Shown: in pieces, positions 34,334-44,100 of the stretch
Position numbering within the stretch: position 1 is the first letter of the stretch
Layout: each line of letters opens with the position of its first letter
NCBI GenBank assembly: GCA_937925855.1
Contig: CALAMO010000020.1
Coordinates: forward strand, 116,382 to 180,381
DNA length: 64,000 bases
Direction of reading: 5' to 3'
From: an uncultured Thiotrichaceae bacterium
GTDB taxonomy: Bacteria; Pseudomonadota; Gammaproteobacteria; Thiotrichales; Thiotrichaceae
Program-made: the position numbers and the translations under genes
The notes under the pieces: model-generated
The model's database searches: none
What the model was told of the DNA's origin: nothing
What the model saw: the letters and a program-made list of their open reading frames with translations, nothing else

Positions 34334-34819
34334 TCACATTAGGAAAAACGGCAGTGGCCGCAGAAAAATACCCAGCACCACCTGCACCAGATACCAGACG
34401 CCGCCGGTGGCCAGTAGAGCGACTGGAATGACCAGTAGGAAATTACGCTCGCCCAAAATGACCGCGCCTACAATCAGAAACAGTGCGGTCGACAGCAGAA
34501 ACCCAATCGGATGCAGTGCCAAGGCGTAAGCGGCCATAAGGCCTAGGAGTAACAGCGCCTGTCCCAGTTTGTAATCGCCTAGGCGGCGGTAGTTAATCTC
34601 AGGCGGTTTTTCCGCAGCGACGTTTTTCTCAAAGCCAAGCAGCACAAATAAGCCGACGATAATACCGCCAACCGAAAGTACCTTGGGGAAGGTGCTGGGC
34701 CAGACCGGATTATTTTTTAGAAACGGTGCGAGCTGATCATCCATGACGAAAAAAGCGGTGTAGCCGTAGATTAAACAAAACAGCAGAAAAACGAAGGCGA
34801 TCCAGCGATCCAGGGTCAT
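34334..34819 (-). CDS. tctB: Tripartite tricarboxylate transporter, small permease TctB
   Basis: This 161-residue protein has four hydrophobic helices and the TctB pattern (LHPIGFLLSTALFLIVGAVILG). It is the small membrane subunit partnering TctA. It lies 9 nt upstream of tctA and 166 nt downstream of tctC, with a repeat-like hairpin (34848-34972) in the tctC-tctB gap that may lower permease expression relative to the binding protein. Confidence 0.88.
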   Translation of the reverse strand: MTLDRWIAFVFLLFCLIYGYTAFFVMDDQLAPFLKNNPVWPSTFPKVLSVGGIIVGLFVLLGFEKNVAAEKPPEINYRRLGDYKLGQALLLLGLMAAYALALHPIGFLLSTALFLIVGAVILGERNFLLVIPVALLATGGVWYLVQVVLGIFLRPLPFFLM

Positions 34820-34847
34820 GGGGTGCTCCGGCGAAAAATGGAAGATT

Positions 34848-34972
34848 AGCCCCCTCGCTTTTGCGCCAGCGCCGCTGAGCAGATAAAACGTATGCGCTGA
34901 TAGCAGATAAGCTTTGATCAGTGCCAGTCTGGTGGCGGGTTTCCCCCTTGAAACAAGGGGGATGAGGGGGCT
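34848..34972. repeat. REP/MITE-like inverted repeat between tctC and tctB
   Basis: AGCCCCCTC (34848-34856) is mirrored by GAGGGGGCT (34964-34972). Inside the right half is a perfect 9-3-9 hairpin, TCCCCCTTG-AAA-CAAGGGGGA (34942-34962). The CCCCTT/AAGGGG core also occurs in the element at 61835-61999. Confidence 0.5.
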
Positions 34973-34985
34973 TAACGTTTAGGTT

Positions 34986-35972
34986 TTATAAGAAGCCAAG
35001 CTGCTTCATCAGGTCACCAATGACTTTTTCCTGATTCTCCAAGAAGGTCAGGAACTCATCGCCAGAGTTGTGAATGTTGACCCAGCCGTTGCGGGCGCGC
35101 ACGGCTTCCCACTCGTCGGTGTCGTACATTTTTGTGATCACGTCCTGATATGCCTGTAGTTTTTCAGCGGGCAGACCGGGCGCTGCAAAGAAGCCACGCC
35201 AATTAACAAAGGAGGTATCCAGCCCCTGTTCTTTCAGGGTTTTGGCCTCTTCAAACGCAGGTACGCGCTCATCAGAGGTGACCCCGATGATTTTAACTTC
35301 GCCCGCTTTCGCCTGTTCTACCGCCTCACTGAAACCGGTGGACAGCGCAATCACTTCACCAGACAGTAAACCGGCCATGGCTTTAGCACCCGCATCATAG
35401 GGGATGTATTTAACTTTAGTTGGATCTTCGCCAGCGGCCTGCATGGCCATTGCCGCGACCAGATGATCCATGCCGCCCGGTACAGAACCGCCGCCAATAG
35501 CGACCTTCTTCGGATCGGCTTTATACGCCGCGACCAAGCCAGCCATATCATTAATTTCACTGTCTTTACTAACAACGATAGCGGCGTAATCGCCGATTGT
35601 GCCGGCGACCAGCGACAGATCACGGAAGCTTTGTGGGAAGACTTTAGTGAGTGAGCGGATCACAATGGGAGTAGAGTTCACCATCAGTGTGCCGTGGTTG
35701 CTGTCGGCATTTTCAATCAGGTAGCCAATGGCTTTACCACCACCGCCGCCAGACATGTTCTCATAGCTGGCAGAGCCAACCAGGCCTGATTCAGTCAGGG
35801 CTTCACCCGTGCCGCGTGCGGTACCGTCCCAGCCACCGCCTGCACCGCCTGGAATCAGGAAGTGGATTTTTTCAAGCATCTGGTGACCATCAGCAAATGC
35901 CGGTGCACTCAGTCCCAGCGTGGCCGCAGCGATAATGCTAGCTGCTGCCATAGTACGCATCGTGTTTAACAT
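34986..35972 (-). CDS. tctC: Tripartite tricarboxylate transporter, substrate-binding protein TctC
   Basis: The 328-residue product has a signal peptide ending in PAFADG and a Bug/TctC fold. The motifs IHFLIPGGAGGGWDGTAR and ENMSGGGGGKAIG are the usual ligand-binding loops. It captures a carboxylate in the periplasm for TctBA. A good purine-rich site (CCGGAGG) precedes the start. It is the first gene of tctCBA and is divergent from tctD/tctE, which are expected to activate it when substrate is present. Confidence 0.92.
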   Translation of the reverse strand: MLNTMRTMAAASIIAAATLGLSAPAFADGHQMLEKIHFLIPGGAGGGWDGTARGTGEALTESGLVGSASYENMSGGGGGKAIGYLIENADSNHGTLMVNSTPIVIRSLTKVFPQSFRDLSLVAGTIGDYAAIVVSKDSEINDMAGLVAAYKADPKKVAIGGGSVPGGMDHLVAAMAMQAAGEDPTKVKYIPYDAGAKAMAGLLSGEVIALSTGFSEAVEQAKAGEVKIIGVTSDERVPAFEEAKTLKEQGLDTSFVNWRGFFAAPGLPAEKLQAYQDVITKMYDTDEWEAVRARNGWVNIHNSGDEFLTFLENQEKVIGDLMKQLGFL

Positions 35973-36092
35973 TTTATTTCCTCCGGTTTAAAACAACATC
36001 CCGAGTGGGATAGGATTGGACTAAGTCTTTGGTTTGACAGCTGTGTGCTAAAACCGGAGACTTAATTCACGAATAAAGCATAACGCTTATTT

Positions 36093-36128
36093 CTGTCATA
36101 AAACTGTCATCCCTACAATCTTTATATA
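36093..36128 (+). promoter_or_regulatory. Pho-box-like direct repeat with -10 ahead of tctD
   Basis: CTGTCAT-AAAA-CTGTCAT (36093-36110) fits the 18-bp PhoB consensus at every position. TATATA (36123-36128) follows after 12 nt and could be the -10. Either PhoB or the adjacent OmpR/PhoB-type regulator may bind. Confidence 0.6.
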
Positions 36129-36160
36129 AGGCACACCACTGCGGGCAATGATGAAAAGAC

Positions 36161-36838
36161 ATGCGTATTTTGTTGGTTGAAGATACTCCTGATTTAGCGG
36201 AGGCCATTGTCGAGCGTCTACAGGTGGATGGTCACGCGCCGGACTGGCTCAGCCATGGTGCCCAGGCGGTCGAGATGCTATCCCATCAGACCTACGCGCT
36301 GGTGATTCTTGACCTCGGTCTGCCGGGGCTGGATGGGATTCAGGTGTTGCAGCAGCTGCGTGCCCAGCGCAATAAAACACCGGTGTTGGTGTTGACGGCG
36401 CGTTCTGGCATTGATGACCGGGTGGAAGCGCTGGATTTGGGCGCTGATGATTATCTGATTAAGCCGGTGAATTTACGCGAGCTTTCCGCCCGCTGTCGCG
36501 CGCTAATTCGGCGTAATCACGGCGAAACTAGCAGCAGCGTGCAATATGGCAAGCTGCATTTTGACCGCAGCGCCGCCAAAGTATTTATTGCGGGTGTGGC
36601 CTTGGATTTACCCCGGCGTGAACTCAATGTGCTGGATCTGTTGTTAAGTCAGCAGGGTCGGGTCTTGAGTAAAAGCCAGATTGCTGATCAGCTCTGTTCC
36701 TTTGTGGATACCGAAGAATTGCCGAGTCATAATGCGATTGAGCTGTATATTGGTCGGCTGCGTAAGAAACTTGCGGACAGCGGTGTGCACATTAAAACCC
36801 TGCGCGGCATTGGCTATTTATTGCATGTTGATGCATAG
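36161..36838 (+). CDS. tctD: Response regulator TctD
   Basis: This 225-residue OmpR/PhoB-family regulator has a receiver domain with Asp51 in LVILDLGLPG and Lys in VLTARSG..., and a winged helix ending IKTLRGIGYLLHV. The TctD assignment rests on the adjacent tctE-type kinase and the divergent tctCBA operon. The start lacks a strong ribosome site (AAAAGAC). Its last codons overlap the kinase start. It is expected to activate tctC in response to tricarboxylates. Confidence 0.85.
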   Translation: MRILLVEDTPDLAEAIVERLQVDGHAPDWLSHGAQAVEMLSHQTYALVILDLGLPGLDGIQVLQQLRAQRNKTPVLVLTARSGIDDRVEALDLGADDYLIKPVNLRELSARCRALIRRNHGETSSSVQYGKLHFDRSAAKVFIAGVALDLPRRELNVLDLLLSQQGRVLSKSQIADQLCSFVDTEELPSHNAIELYIGRLRKKLADSGVHIKTLRGIGYLLHVDA

Positions 36839-38258
36839 GGGCTCGCTGCGTATTCGGTTGGCCCTGATGTTGGGGTTGGTGCTACTGTGTGGTGGCGGTT
36901 TGCTGTTGTTACTGGCGCATAATTTCGCCGGACAGGCTGCCGATAAAGCCTATGATCGGTTGTTGGAAAGTGCGGCGTTAACGGCGATGGAAAATCTAAC
37001 GGTGCGTGAGCAGCAGTTGAGTTTTGAATTGCCTTATGCTTCGCTGGCGACCTTATCTTTGGCTAAGAATGATCGTGTGGTTTATAGCCTGATTGATGAT
37101 CTCCAGCATACGCAGAAGGTGCTGACAGGCTATGCGGATACGCCCTGGCCCACCTTGGCTGAGATGCAGGCCAGGCAGCCCCCAAGTGGCCCCTATTTTT
37201 ACAGCGCGGATTATCAGCAAGAAAGCTTTCGCTTCGTGGTGTTGGAGCGGGAACTGCTGGAATCGGGGGTGCAGGGTAAAGTGTGGCTACAGATGGGCCA
37301 GAGTGAGCTGGCCCGGCAGGAACTGGCTGGTGATCTGACGTTGAAAGCGCTATTGGGCATTGTAGGCCTGATTCTATTGGGGGGCGTGTTTGTGTGGCTG
37401 GCAGCGGGGCGCTCACTGCGGCCGTTACTGGCGGTGGAAGCTGAGTTGTTACAACGTAAGCCGACTGAGCTCAAGCCGCTCACCACGCGGGTGCCGCAGG
37501 AAATTTCTCATTTGGTCGAAGCCATTAACCGCTTTATGGGGCGCTTGCAGCGCAATCAGGACCGTAACCACGCTTTTATTGCTGAAGCGGCCCATCAGCT
37601 GCGTACGCCGCTGGCGAGCCTGCAGGCACAGGCTGAATTAGGCAGTGAAACCACAGCGCTAGCTGAGTTTCGTGATCGCTCGCAGCGGATTCTACGCAAT
37701 GCCCAGGAAACCAATAACCGGATTAACCAGCTGCTAAATTATGCCACACTGGCGCACCGGGCTGATGTGCTGATCCCGGAGTCAGTCGATCTGGCGGCGG
37801 TTGTGGCCGCGTGTTTGGGTGACATGGGTTCGCTGGCGTTGCGTGAGCGGGTTGAGCTGAGTTTTGATAATCAGGCCGGTGATGTCCGCCTAACCGCTGA
37901 TACGGAAGCCTTGTGCGAGCTATTACGGAATTTGGTGGATAATGCGCTGAAATATGGCCAGAACGGCGCGGCCAAACGCGCGGTTCATGTTAGCCTGTTT
38001 CTGAGTGTTGCCAACGTCGATGGGCAGCCGCAGGTGGTCTTGCAGGTGCGTGACTACGGTCCCGGTTTGCCGGTGGAATTATTAACTGAGGTGACGCGCC
38101 GTTTTGGGCGCGGTGAGTTTCGTCAGAGCGTGGGCAGCGGGCTGGGTTTGGCGATTGTGGAGCAGCTGATCCATGCGATGGGGGGAAGACTCGTGTTAGA
38201 GAATGGTGTGCAGGGTGGGCTAAAAGCCCGTTTGTTATTTGCGCCGGAGCCGTCCTGA
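36831..38258 (+). CDS. tctE: Sensor histidine kinase TctE
   Basis: The 475-residue product from the ATG at 36831 overlaps tctD by 8 nt; ATG 36825 is an alternative. The N-terminus MHRGSLRIRLALMLG and first helix match TctE/QseC-type kinases. A periplasmic sensor of about 130 residues is followed by a second helix (about 168-188), HAMP, the dimerisation motif AEAAHQLRTPLA, and an ATPase domain with LLRNLVDNALKY and GSGLGLAI. It likely detects a carboxylate directly or through the following binding protein. Confidence 0.86.
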   Translation: MHRGSLRIRLALMLGLVLLCGGGLLLLLAHNFAGQAADKAYDRLLESAALTAMENLTVREQQLSFELPYASLATLSLAKNDRVVYSLIDDLQHTQKVLTGYADTPWPTLAEMQARQPPSGPYFYSADYQQESFRFVVLERELLESGVQGKVWLQMGQSELARQELAGDLTLKALLGIVGLILLGGVFVWLAAGRSLRPLLAVEAELLQRKPTELKPLTTRVPQEISHLVEAINRFMGRLQRNQDRNHAFIAEAAHQLRTPLASLQAQAELGSETTALAEFRDRSQRILRNAQETNNRINQLLNYATLAHRADVLIPESVDLAAVVAACLGDMGSLALRERVELSFDNQAGDVRLTADTEALCELLRNLVDNALKYGQNGAAKRAVHVSLFLSVANVDGQPQVVLQVRDYGPGLPVELLTEVTRRFGRGEFRQSVGSGLGLAIVEQLIHAMGGRLVLENGVQGGLKARLLFAPEPS

Positions 38259-39350
38259 ATGCAGCAGATTATTATGGGGATATGGCTGGGCCTAGTGTGC
38301 AGCGCTTCTGCGCTGGCGGCGTTCTATCCAGCAGTGCAGGCGGATGCCGAGCCGGATTCGATTAGGCCGCTACAGATTTTTTCGAGTACGGATGAACAGG
38401 TGATGCTGCCGCTGCTGCAAGATTTTCAGCAACAGTATCCCACGATAGCTATTGAGTACGTCGACCTGAACTCGGTGCCGCTGTTTGAACGCTTTCTGGC
38501 AGAGGCGGCTGAGGGGCAAACCGCAGACTTGTTGATTAGCTCGGCGATGGATCTCCAGATTAAGTTGGTTAACGATGGCTATGCTGCGACTCATGAAATG
38601 GGTGCTGAACTGGCTTGGCTGCCGGAGTGGGCGCAATGGCGCAGCGAGGCTTTTGGTTTTACCTATGAGCCAGCTGTATTGGCCTATAACCCACAGCTGC
38701 TGTCTGCGGACGAAGTGCCGCAGAGCCGATTTGAACTGATTGAATTACTGCGCCAGCAACAGCCGCGTTTTCGGGGGCGCGTGGGCACTTATGATATTAC
38801 CCGCAGTGGCTTGGGCTATTTGTTCGCGAGTCAGGATGCACAGCAGGCCAGCACTTGGGGGAGGTTGACCGAGAATCTGAGCCGAGTGAGCGCGAGGCTG
38901 TATGAAAATACCAGTAGTATGTTGCAGGCGATACAGTCCGGTGAATTACTGTTGGCGTACAATGTACTGGGTTCGTATGCGTTTACCCATGCGCAGGATA
39001 ATGCGCAGCTGGCGCTGATTTTACCTACGGATTATACCCTGGTGATGAGCCGGATTGCTTTTGTGCCTAAACAGGCACGTCAGCGTGAGAATGGTCATTT
39101 ATTTCTAAACTATTTGCTGTCAAGACGCGGACAGCAGCTGTTGGCTGACAGCGCACACCTATACCCGCTGCACCCTGATACTAAAGGGCAGGCGACTTAT
39201 TCGGGCTTGCAGCAGTCCGTAAAAGATCGTGGTCCACTCAAACAGATCAAACTGGAACCCGCTCTGCTGACTTATCAGGACTACTTGAAAAAAAAGCATT
39301 TTTTTGAAGAATGGAACGAAATAATGTCTTGGCGTAACGATACTGAATGA
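38259..39350 (+). CDS. Periplasmic ABC-type substrate-binding protein linked to TctDE
   Basis: This 363-residue protein has a signal peptide (SASALAAF) and a type II periplasmic binding fold of the Fe(3+)/thiamine-like class (LQIFSSTDEQVMLPLLQDF, TADLLISSAMD, YNVLGSYAF). No ABC permease or ATPase is nearby. The ATG begins directly after the tctE stop, so it is co-translated with the kinase. I infer an auxiliary sensor that presents ligand to TctE rather than a transport component. It closes the tctD-tctE operon. Confidence 0.8.
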   Translation: MQQIIMGIWLGLVCSASALAAFYPAVQADAEPDSIRPLQIFSSTDEQVMLPLLQDFQQQYPTIAIEYVDLNSVPLFERFLAEAAEGQTADLLISSAMDLQIKLVNDGYAATHEMGAELAWLPEWAQWRSEAFGFTYEPAVLAYNPQLLSADEVPQSRFELIELLRQQQPRFRGRVGTYDITRSGLGYLFASQDAQQASTWGRLTENLSRVSARLYENTSSMLQAIQSGELLLAYNVLGSYAFTHAQDNAQLALILPTDYTLVMSRIAFVPKQARQRENGHLFLNYLLSRRGQQLLADSAHLYPLHPDTKGQATYSGLQQSVKDRGPLKQIKLEPALLTYQDYLKKKHFFEEWNEIMSWRNDTE

Positions 39351-40077
39351 TGTTTTAGTGACGCCAATGTTTGCAGGTCTGCTGGCGCAGTAGCGTAACC
39401 TTATGCTGCGTGGGTTTTAAAGTTTGGTTGGTTTTAGAATAAAGCCGCGCGTCCTAGGTGTTCGCCCAATAATACCGAATGCCCTGCTTTATCTGCGCAT
39501 ATATTCAGCAACTTGTCGTTTGGCCCTTTGTTTGGCCGCATCCCCGCAGTCTGTGCAAGATTTAGGGTAATGGCGTGCTAACCAGCCGTTTAGGCCAAAA
39601 AGGAAATGCCCCTGATGGGGTGATTTAGTCACTGTTTTTGTGTCTGGCAATAACTCGACTGATTGGCTGAGCGGTCATGCAGTAATTAAATCGTATGAAT
39701 ATGAGTCATGAAATGCCTAGCAGTCTTTGTGTTAGAAGTGGCTGGCTTTAAACAGTAGGTCAAAATGTTTTCAATGGCTTGGTGGTATAAATTACGTTTT
39801 TTTTATGCTAGGAGTTGAAATAGTTTGGGGAGACTTTTTGCTTATTGAATGTCAATTTTTGTCAGCTTGAATGCTGGCAGTAACAATAATTTCGATATTA
39901 AAAACACTAATGAAACCGACAGGATTAAATGACGTGCTTGCAAAATCTTATCAGTAAGCCTAAAATCATTATCTATAGACGAATTTCATATTGCAAAAGA
40001 GAAGAATTTATATACAATGTGCGTCGTTGGACAAATTCTATAAACTACTTCTGAAATGTGCATAGAGGCTCACAGAG
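39351..40077. other. Gene-poor AT-rich gap upstream of the H-NS gene
   Basis: The left third contains one protein-like frame on the minus strand (39489-39650, listed separately). The remainder, 39651-40077, is AT-rich with no convincing gene. A promoter-like pair, TTGCAA (39991-39996) and TACAAT (40013-40018), spaced 16 nt, lies about 60 nt before the H-NS start. Confidence 0.5.
39489..39650 (-). CDS. Possible 53-residue Cys-containing small protein or gene remnant
   Basis: A frame from a TTG at 39650 to TAA at 39489 encodes a protein-like sequence with HFLFGLNGWLARHYPKSC, then DCGDAAKQRAKRQVAEY. It is basic and has a CTDCG motif. It lies in a gap with no other gene, and the amino-acid composition looks selected. 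No ATG and no clear ribosome site are present; the frame is open a little further upstream to a TGA, so it could also be the tail of a lost gene. I do not recognise the family. Confidence 0.35.
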   Translation of the reverse strand: MPDTKTVTKSPHQGHFLFGLNGWLARHYPKSCTDCGDAAKQRAKRQVAEYMRR

Positions 40078-40395
40078 ATGACAGAAATTAACATTGCTGA
40101 ACTTTCGGTAGATCAGCTTAATAAATTGAAAGCAGATATTGAAGTTGCATCGCAACAGCGTCGCCAAACCGAGCTCATGGAAGTACGTGCTCAATTGGAC
40201 GACCTCATCGATAATTCACCGTTTACACTTGATGAAGTATTAGAAGCGCGCAAGCTGCGTAAGCCTGTTGCGCCTAAGTACCGCCATCCTGACGATGAGA
40301 GTATGACTTGGACAGGGCGCGGTCGTCGTCCACGTTGGGTCGATGAATGTTTGGATAATGGTATTTCGATGGATGATTTGGCGATTGCGGCCTAA
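40078..40395 (+). CDS. H-NS family nucleoid protein
   Basis: The 105-residue product has an N-terminal oligomerising helix region (LSVDQLNKLKADIEVASQQRR) and a C-terminal H-NS DNA-binding motif, KYRHPDDESMTWTGRGRRPRW, with the TGRGRRP loop that inserts in AT-rich minor grooves. It silences horizontally acquired, AT-rich DNA. The gene is flanked on both sides by AT-rich gaps of over 700 nt, which are natural binding targets. GAGG lies 10-15 nt upstream of the ATG. Confidence 0.9.
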   Translation: MTEINIAELSVDQLNKLKADIEVASQQRRQTELMEVRAQLDDLIDNSPFTLDEVLEARKLRKPVAPKYRHPDDESMTWTGRGRRPRWVDECLDNGISMDDLAIAA

Positions 40396-41151
40396 TGCGT
40401 TTTATAATATGATCCGTACGGTGTGTATGCTTAGTGTGCTGCACACTGTTATCTCTAGCGATCATATTCCGAGTACTTGAGAAGTTTGCTCACAAAAAAA
40501 CTTGCATTTTGTATGTAAATTTCAAACGGTTCTCTGGCACCTGAGTACTCTGATGCTAACCTTTAAGCTGAAACGTTACTGAGTGTAACTTGTTTTTTTG
40601 CTTTGCCTGGTGAAGGCCTGGTGTGCGTTTTTGTTGGGTAAGTTAATTAAGCTAGCTAATGGTTGAGTTACTGTAGTTTTACTATAAAAAGCTGAGTGAT
40701 GTGCTGTGGAATTTCTTAGTAAAAAAATAGCATTACTTTTCTCAGGATATAATTTTTTTTTAATTTATTCTTTTCCATCATTAACTGGTTTTGTTAAGAG
40801 TAAATTCTGCCAGCTATGGCATTTAATTTCTCACTATTCCCGTCTGATTTATGAGATCCTAATCTGAATCTACAGACTGAGTTACTGATCATCTACCTGA
40901 GTAATTACGATTTAACGTTATTAGTTCTACTAAAATTTATAGCTTATGTAATAGTGTTTAACTGATAAACGGCGATATTAAGTTGACGAACAGTAGGTGT
41001 TGACAGTTAAACAGCACAAAATTCTTTGTGCCGCACTAGGTTCTGCGGCCTGCTTTCGGGCCAAGTATTGTCTTAAATTGTTTCTGGTGGACAGTTGCGC
41101 GCTGCCCACTACGGCCTGCAGCGGCAATTTTCCGTGGATAGCACTTGCTTT
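40396..41151. other. AT-rich gap downstream of the H-NS gene
   Basis: No convincing gene is seen on either strand. A small perfect stem (AGTGTG-CTG-CACACT, 40433-40447) may end H-NS transcription. The middle part (about 40640-40960) is very AT-rich with several T-runs. The last 120 nt are GC-rich again and adjoin the end of the giant protein gene on the minus strand. Confidence 0.5.
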
Positions 41152-44100
41152 TTAGGTCTGTGGCGCCGCTTTTTTCGGCTGCTTTTTAGGCCGTGGTCGC
41201 CACAAGCCCCCTTGATTGAGTGCCTGCCAGCCCCAGCTCAGCCAGCGCAGTACAGCTAAGGCTAACCATAAGGCCCATAGCAGCATCAGCACGCGGTATA
41301 ACCACAGCGGTACGCTGACGACGAGCGGTTGTGGCAGCGTATCCATGCTGTGATCTTGATACCAGCTGAGGTTGTAGGCTGATGAACCATTACCGGCAAT
41401 CTGCATTTCTGGCTGGCCGAGCAGGCCATGAGAGAGTCCTACAGCTAGTATAAGCAGGGCGAGGAGTGTGAGTCCGGCCAGGGCTAACTGCAGCAGATTA
41501 AACTGCCACCACGCCAGTGCCTGAATGTGCTCATGCCTGTTACCGCGCTGTGCCAGTGCGATTAACCAGCCTGCGACCAAAATCATTAGTAACGGTTCGG
41601 TTTGACTTAGGCCGATGCCGAGCAAAAACCACTGCCAGCTTTTCAGGGGCGTGAGTTTGGAATAGCCCAGTAGAAGTGCCACGACGACTAGCGCAGCTAG
41701 TACGCCCCAAAATAAGACAGCAGGGCCCAGCGTAGGGCCATGTGTCCAGAGCGTCCAACGCTCTGCTGAAGGGGCTATTTGGAGGCGGGCATTCACGCCG
41801 GGTAATCCGGGTTTGACCGCTGGTAGGGTATATAGCCAGCCCATGGCATCGTGTTCGCGCCACTGCACGGTGACCTGCTGCTGACCGGGTTTCAGGGTGA
41901 GTTTGAGGATGTTGCGCTGTTGGTCTTTGGGCTGAATCCGCTGTGGACTGCCATCGATGTGGAGTGCTTGCACATCGGCTGTATCCGGTAGTTCAATACT
42001 GTGCTGTACCCCCCGACTGCTGCGGAAGTTGAGGTCGAGCGTGACATCGTTGGCGCGCTTCCCGGGCTGTACCGTCAGTTGACTGGCCAGCAGGGTCACT
42101 GTTTGGCCAGGAACACCCTGTGGGCGTGTGATGCGAAGTATGAGTTTCTCTCCGGGCCAGGGTAGCCACACGGGAATGCGCTGGCCGTCCTGTTGGGTGA
42201 ATTGATTGACCACCAATGAGCTGGACTGTACATGCCAAACCGGGCTAGTAGCGAGGTACCAGCTTTCCAGGTAGTCCGGGTTGTTGGCGGCCTGTAGGAC
42301 AATTTCACTGCCCGGCGTCAGTCGCGATGACCAGTGCGCTGTCATTTGCTGTGCGCCCAAGTTGATTTTGATCTGCTGCTGACTGACGCGCAGCCGATCG
42401 CTCATGGGCTGTTCGCCGGGTAGCAGCGGAATATTAAGGCTCAGCGGCGTATTCAACGGGGCTAGCCGCCTGACTGTGGTTTCCACATGCCAGTCTAATC
42501 CCAGGTGAAGGCGGCGTTCGATCTTGATGAAGGTGGGCAGGATGTTCTGCTCCTGTTCTTGCTGTCGTGCCGCGTCGTCGGTCAGTACGCGATTGATACG
42601 CAGCTGTGCTTCGGGTACGCCGCTGTCCCGAATGCCGTCTAGCGTCCAGCTGGCGTCGTTGCTGTGCCAGCTGACGAAGTGCGGCTTTAAGGGCAGCGGT
42701 AGTGTGACGCTGTTGCGCTTGCTTAGAGGGCCGCGCAGGTGAATTTCATGCTGTCCGGCGGGGACGGCGAGCCAGAGGCGCTGCTGAGGGTCGCGCTGCA
42801 ATGCGGTGGCCTGAACGTGATTAAGCCGAATATTCTGCGCTAACCAGGTGTCCTGGCTGCCGGGAAGGGGGATCGCAGTGTCCGTTGCCGCATGCACCGT
42901 CAGGCGGGCGCTTAGGGTGTTGCCGCTGAGGTTAATGGACATACGTTCAATTTGGGCGCAGCTCGGCTGACAGTCTGGTTCAGCCGTGAGCCGGTCACGC
43001 AGGGTTTGTAACATTTGCGCGTCGGGCAAAGCAGTGGCGTGCACCTCAGGCTGATTGCATAAGAGCAGCGGTAGCAGCAGGAGCGCTAATAAGCTGCTGG
43101 CTGTGCCTTGGCGTGAGCTTGGGGCGGCGGTCGGTTTTACGTTGGCCTTGGGATGTTGAGGTGGTTGTTTGTTGTGCATCAACATACGTCCGCTTAAGAC
43201 TAGCAGCAGCAGCAGGCCAATCAGCTGTAATAGCAGATTAAGCCTGGGGTTGATCAGCCAGAGCTGGCTGCGCTCATCCGCTTTGACTGGCCCAGCCCAA
43301 TGCAAGTGAATGTGTTGGTTCATGCGCCAGTGCGGTAAACCGGGGCCGGTCTGGATCATGCTGTCTGGGTCGATGGCTTTCATGTCGTATTGGCGCCCAT
43401 GTTGATTGGCCTGCGGTTTGGGAGCCGGTTTGATGCTGTTGCTGAGCTTTTTGCTCATGCGCGGTAGCGGTGCCTGTTGCACCATGGCTTCCGCTATCTG
43501 AGCGCGCTGCGGCTGTGCATCGTCGGCCAGGCCCACAGTGTTAAACGCTTCCTGAGCAAACTCAGCATTCTGCGGGTGTGTTGTGTTGCTGTGGGTATAG
43601 CCTAGCTGCGGATAAAGTGCGACGCGCACGGTATCCATCAGATACGGCAGCACAATCAGCGCGAGCGTCGCCAGGCCCAGCCAGTAATAGCTAGTGACTG
43701 CCCGTTTGAGTGTGCTTGTGGGTAGAACCCGCAGCAGCGCTAGTGCCGCTAGTAGATTGAGCCAGAGATACTGCGGTGCACCGTTTTCATGCCAAGTAAA
43801 AACTAGTGCCAGCAGTGCCAACGTGCCCCAGCGCCAGCCAAATAAATAATGGGTAGCTAGGGCAATCACCAGGACCAAAAACAGATCGAGCAGGCTCCAA
43901 CGCTGCACCCAGCTCTGCGGCTGGTTATCGGTGCCGCTGACGGCGAATAAACGCCAGCCCGGCGGTAAGTGCAGGGTGGTATTGATGTGCTGCAAATCAT
44001 GCTGCCAACCGTTAACCAGTGGCGTGTTGATCGCTCCTTGGTAGCGGCTCTCTGCTTGTAGATCGAGCTGTTCGCTGCGTAGCTCTACCCCAGGCGGGCT

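Noticed and set aside
36681..36830. Longer N-terminus for the TctE kinase
   Set aside because: That stretch is an out-of-frame reading of the 3' end of tctD; the family-typical start is at 36831 or 36825.
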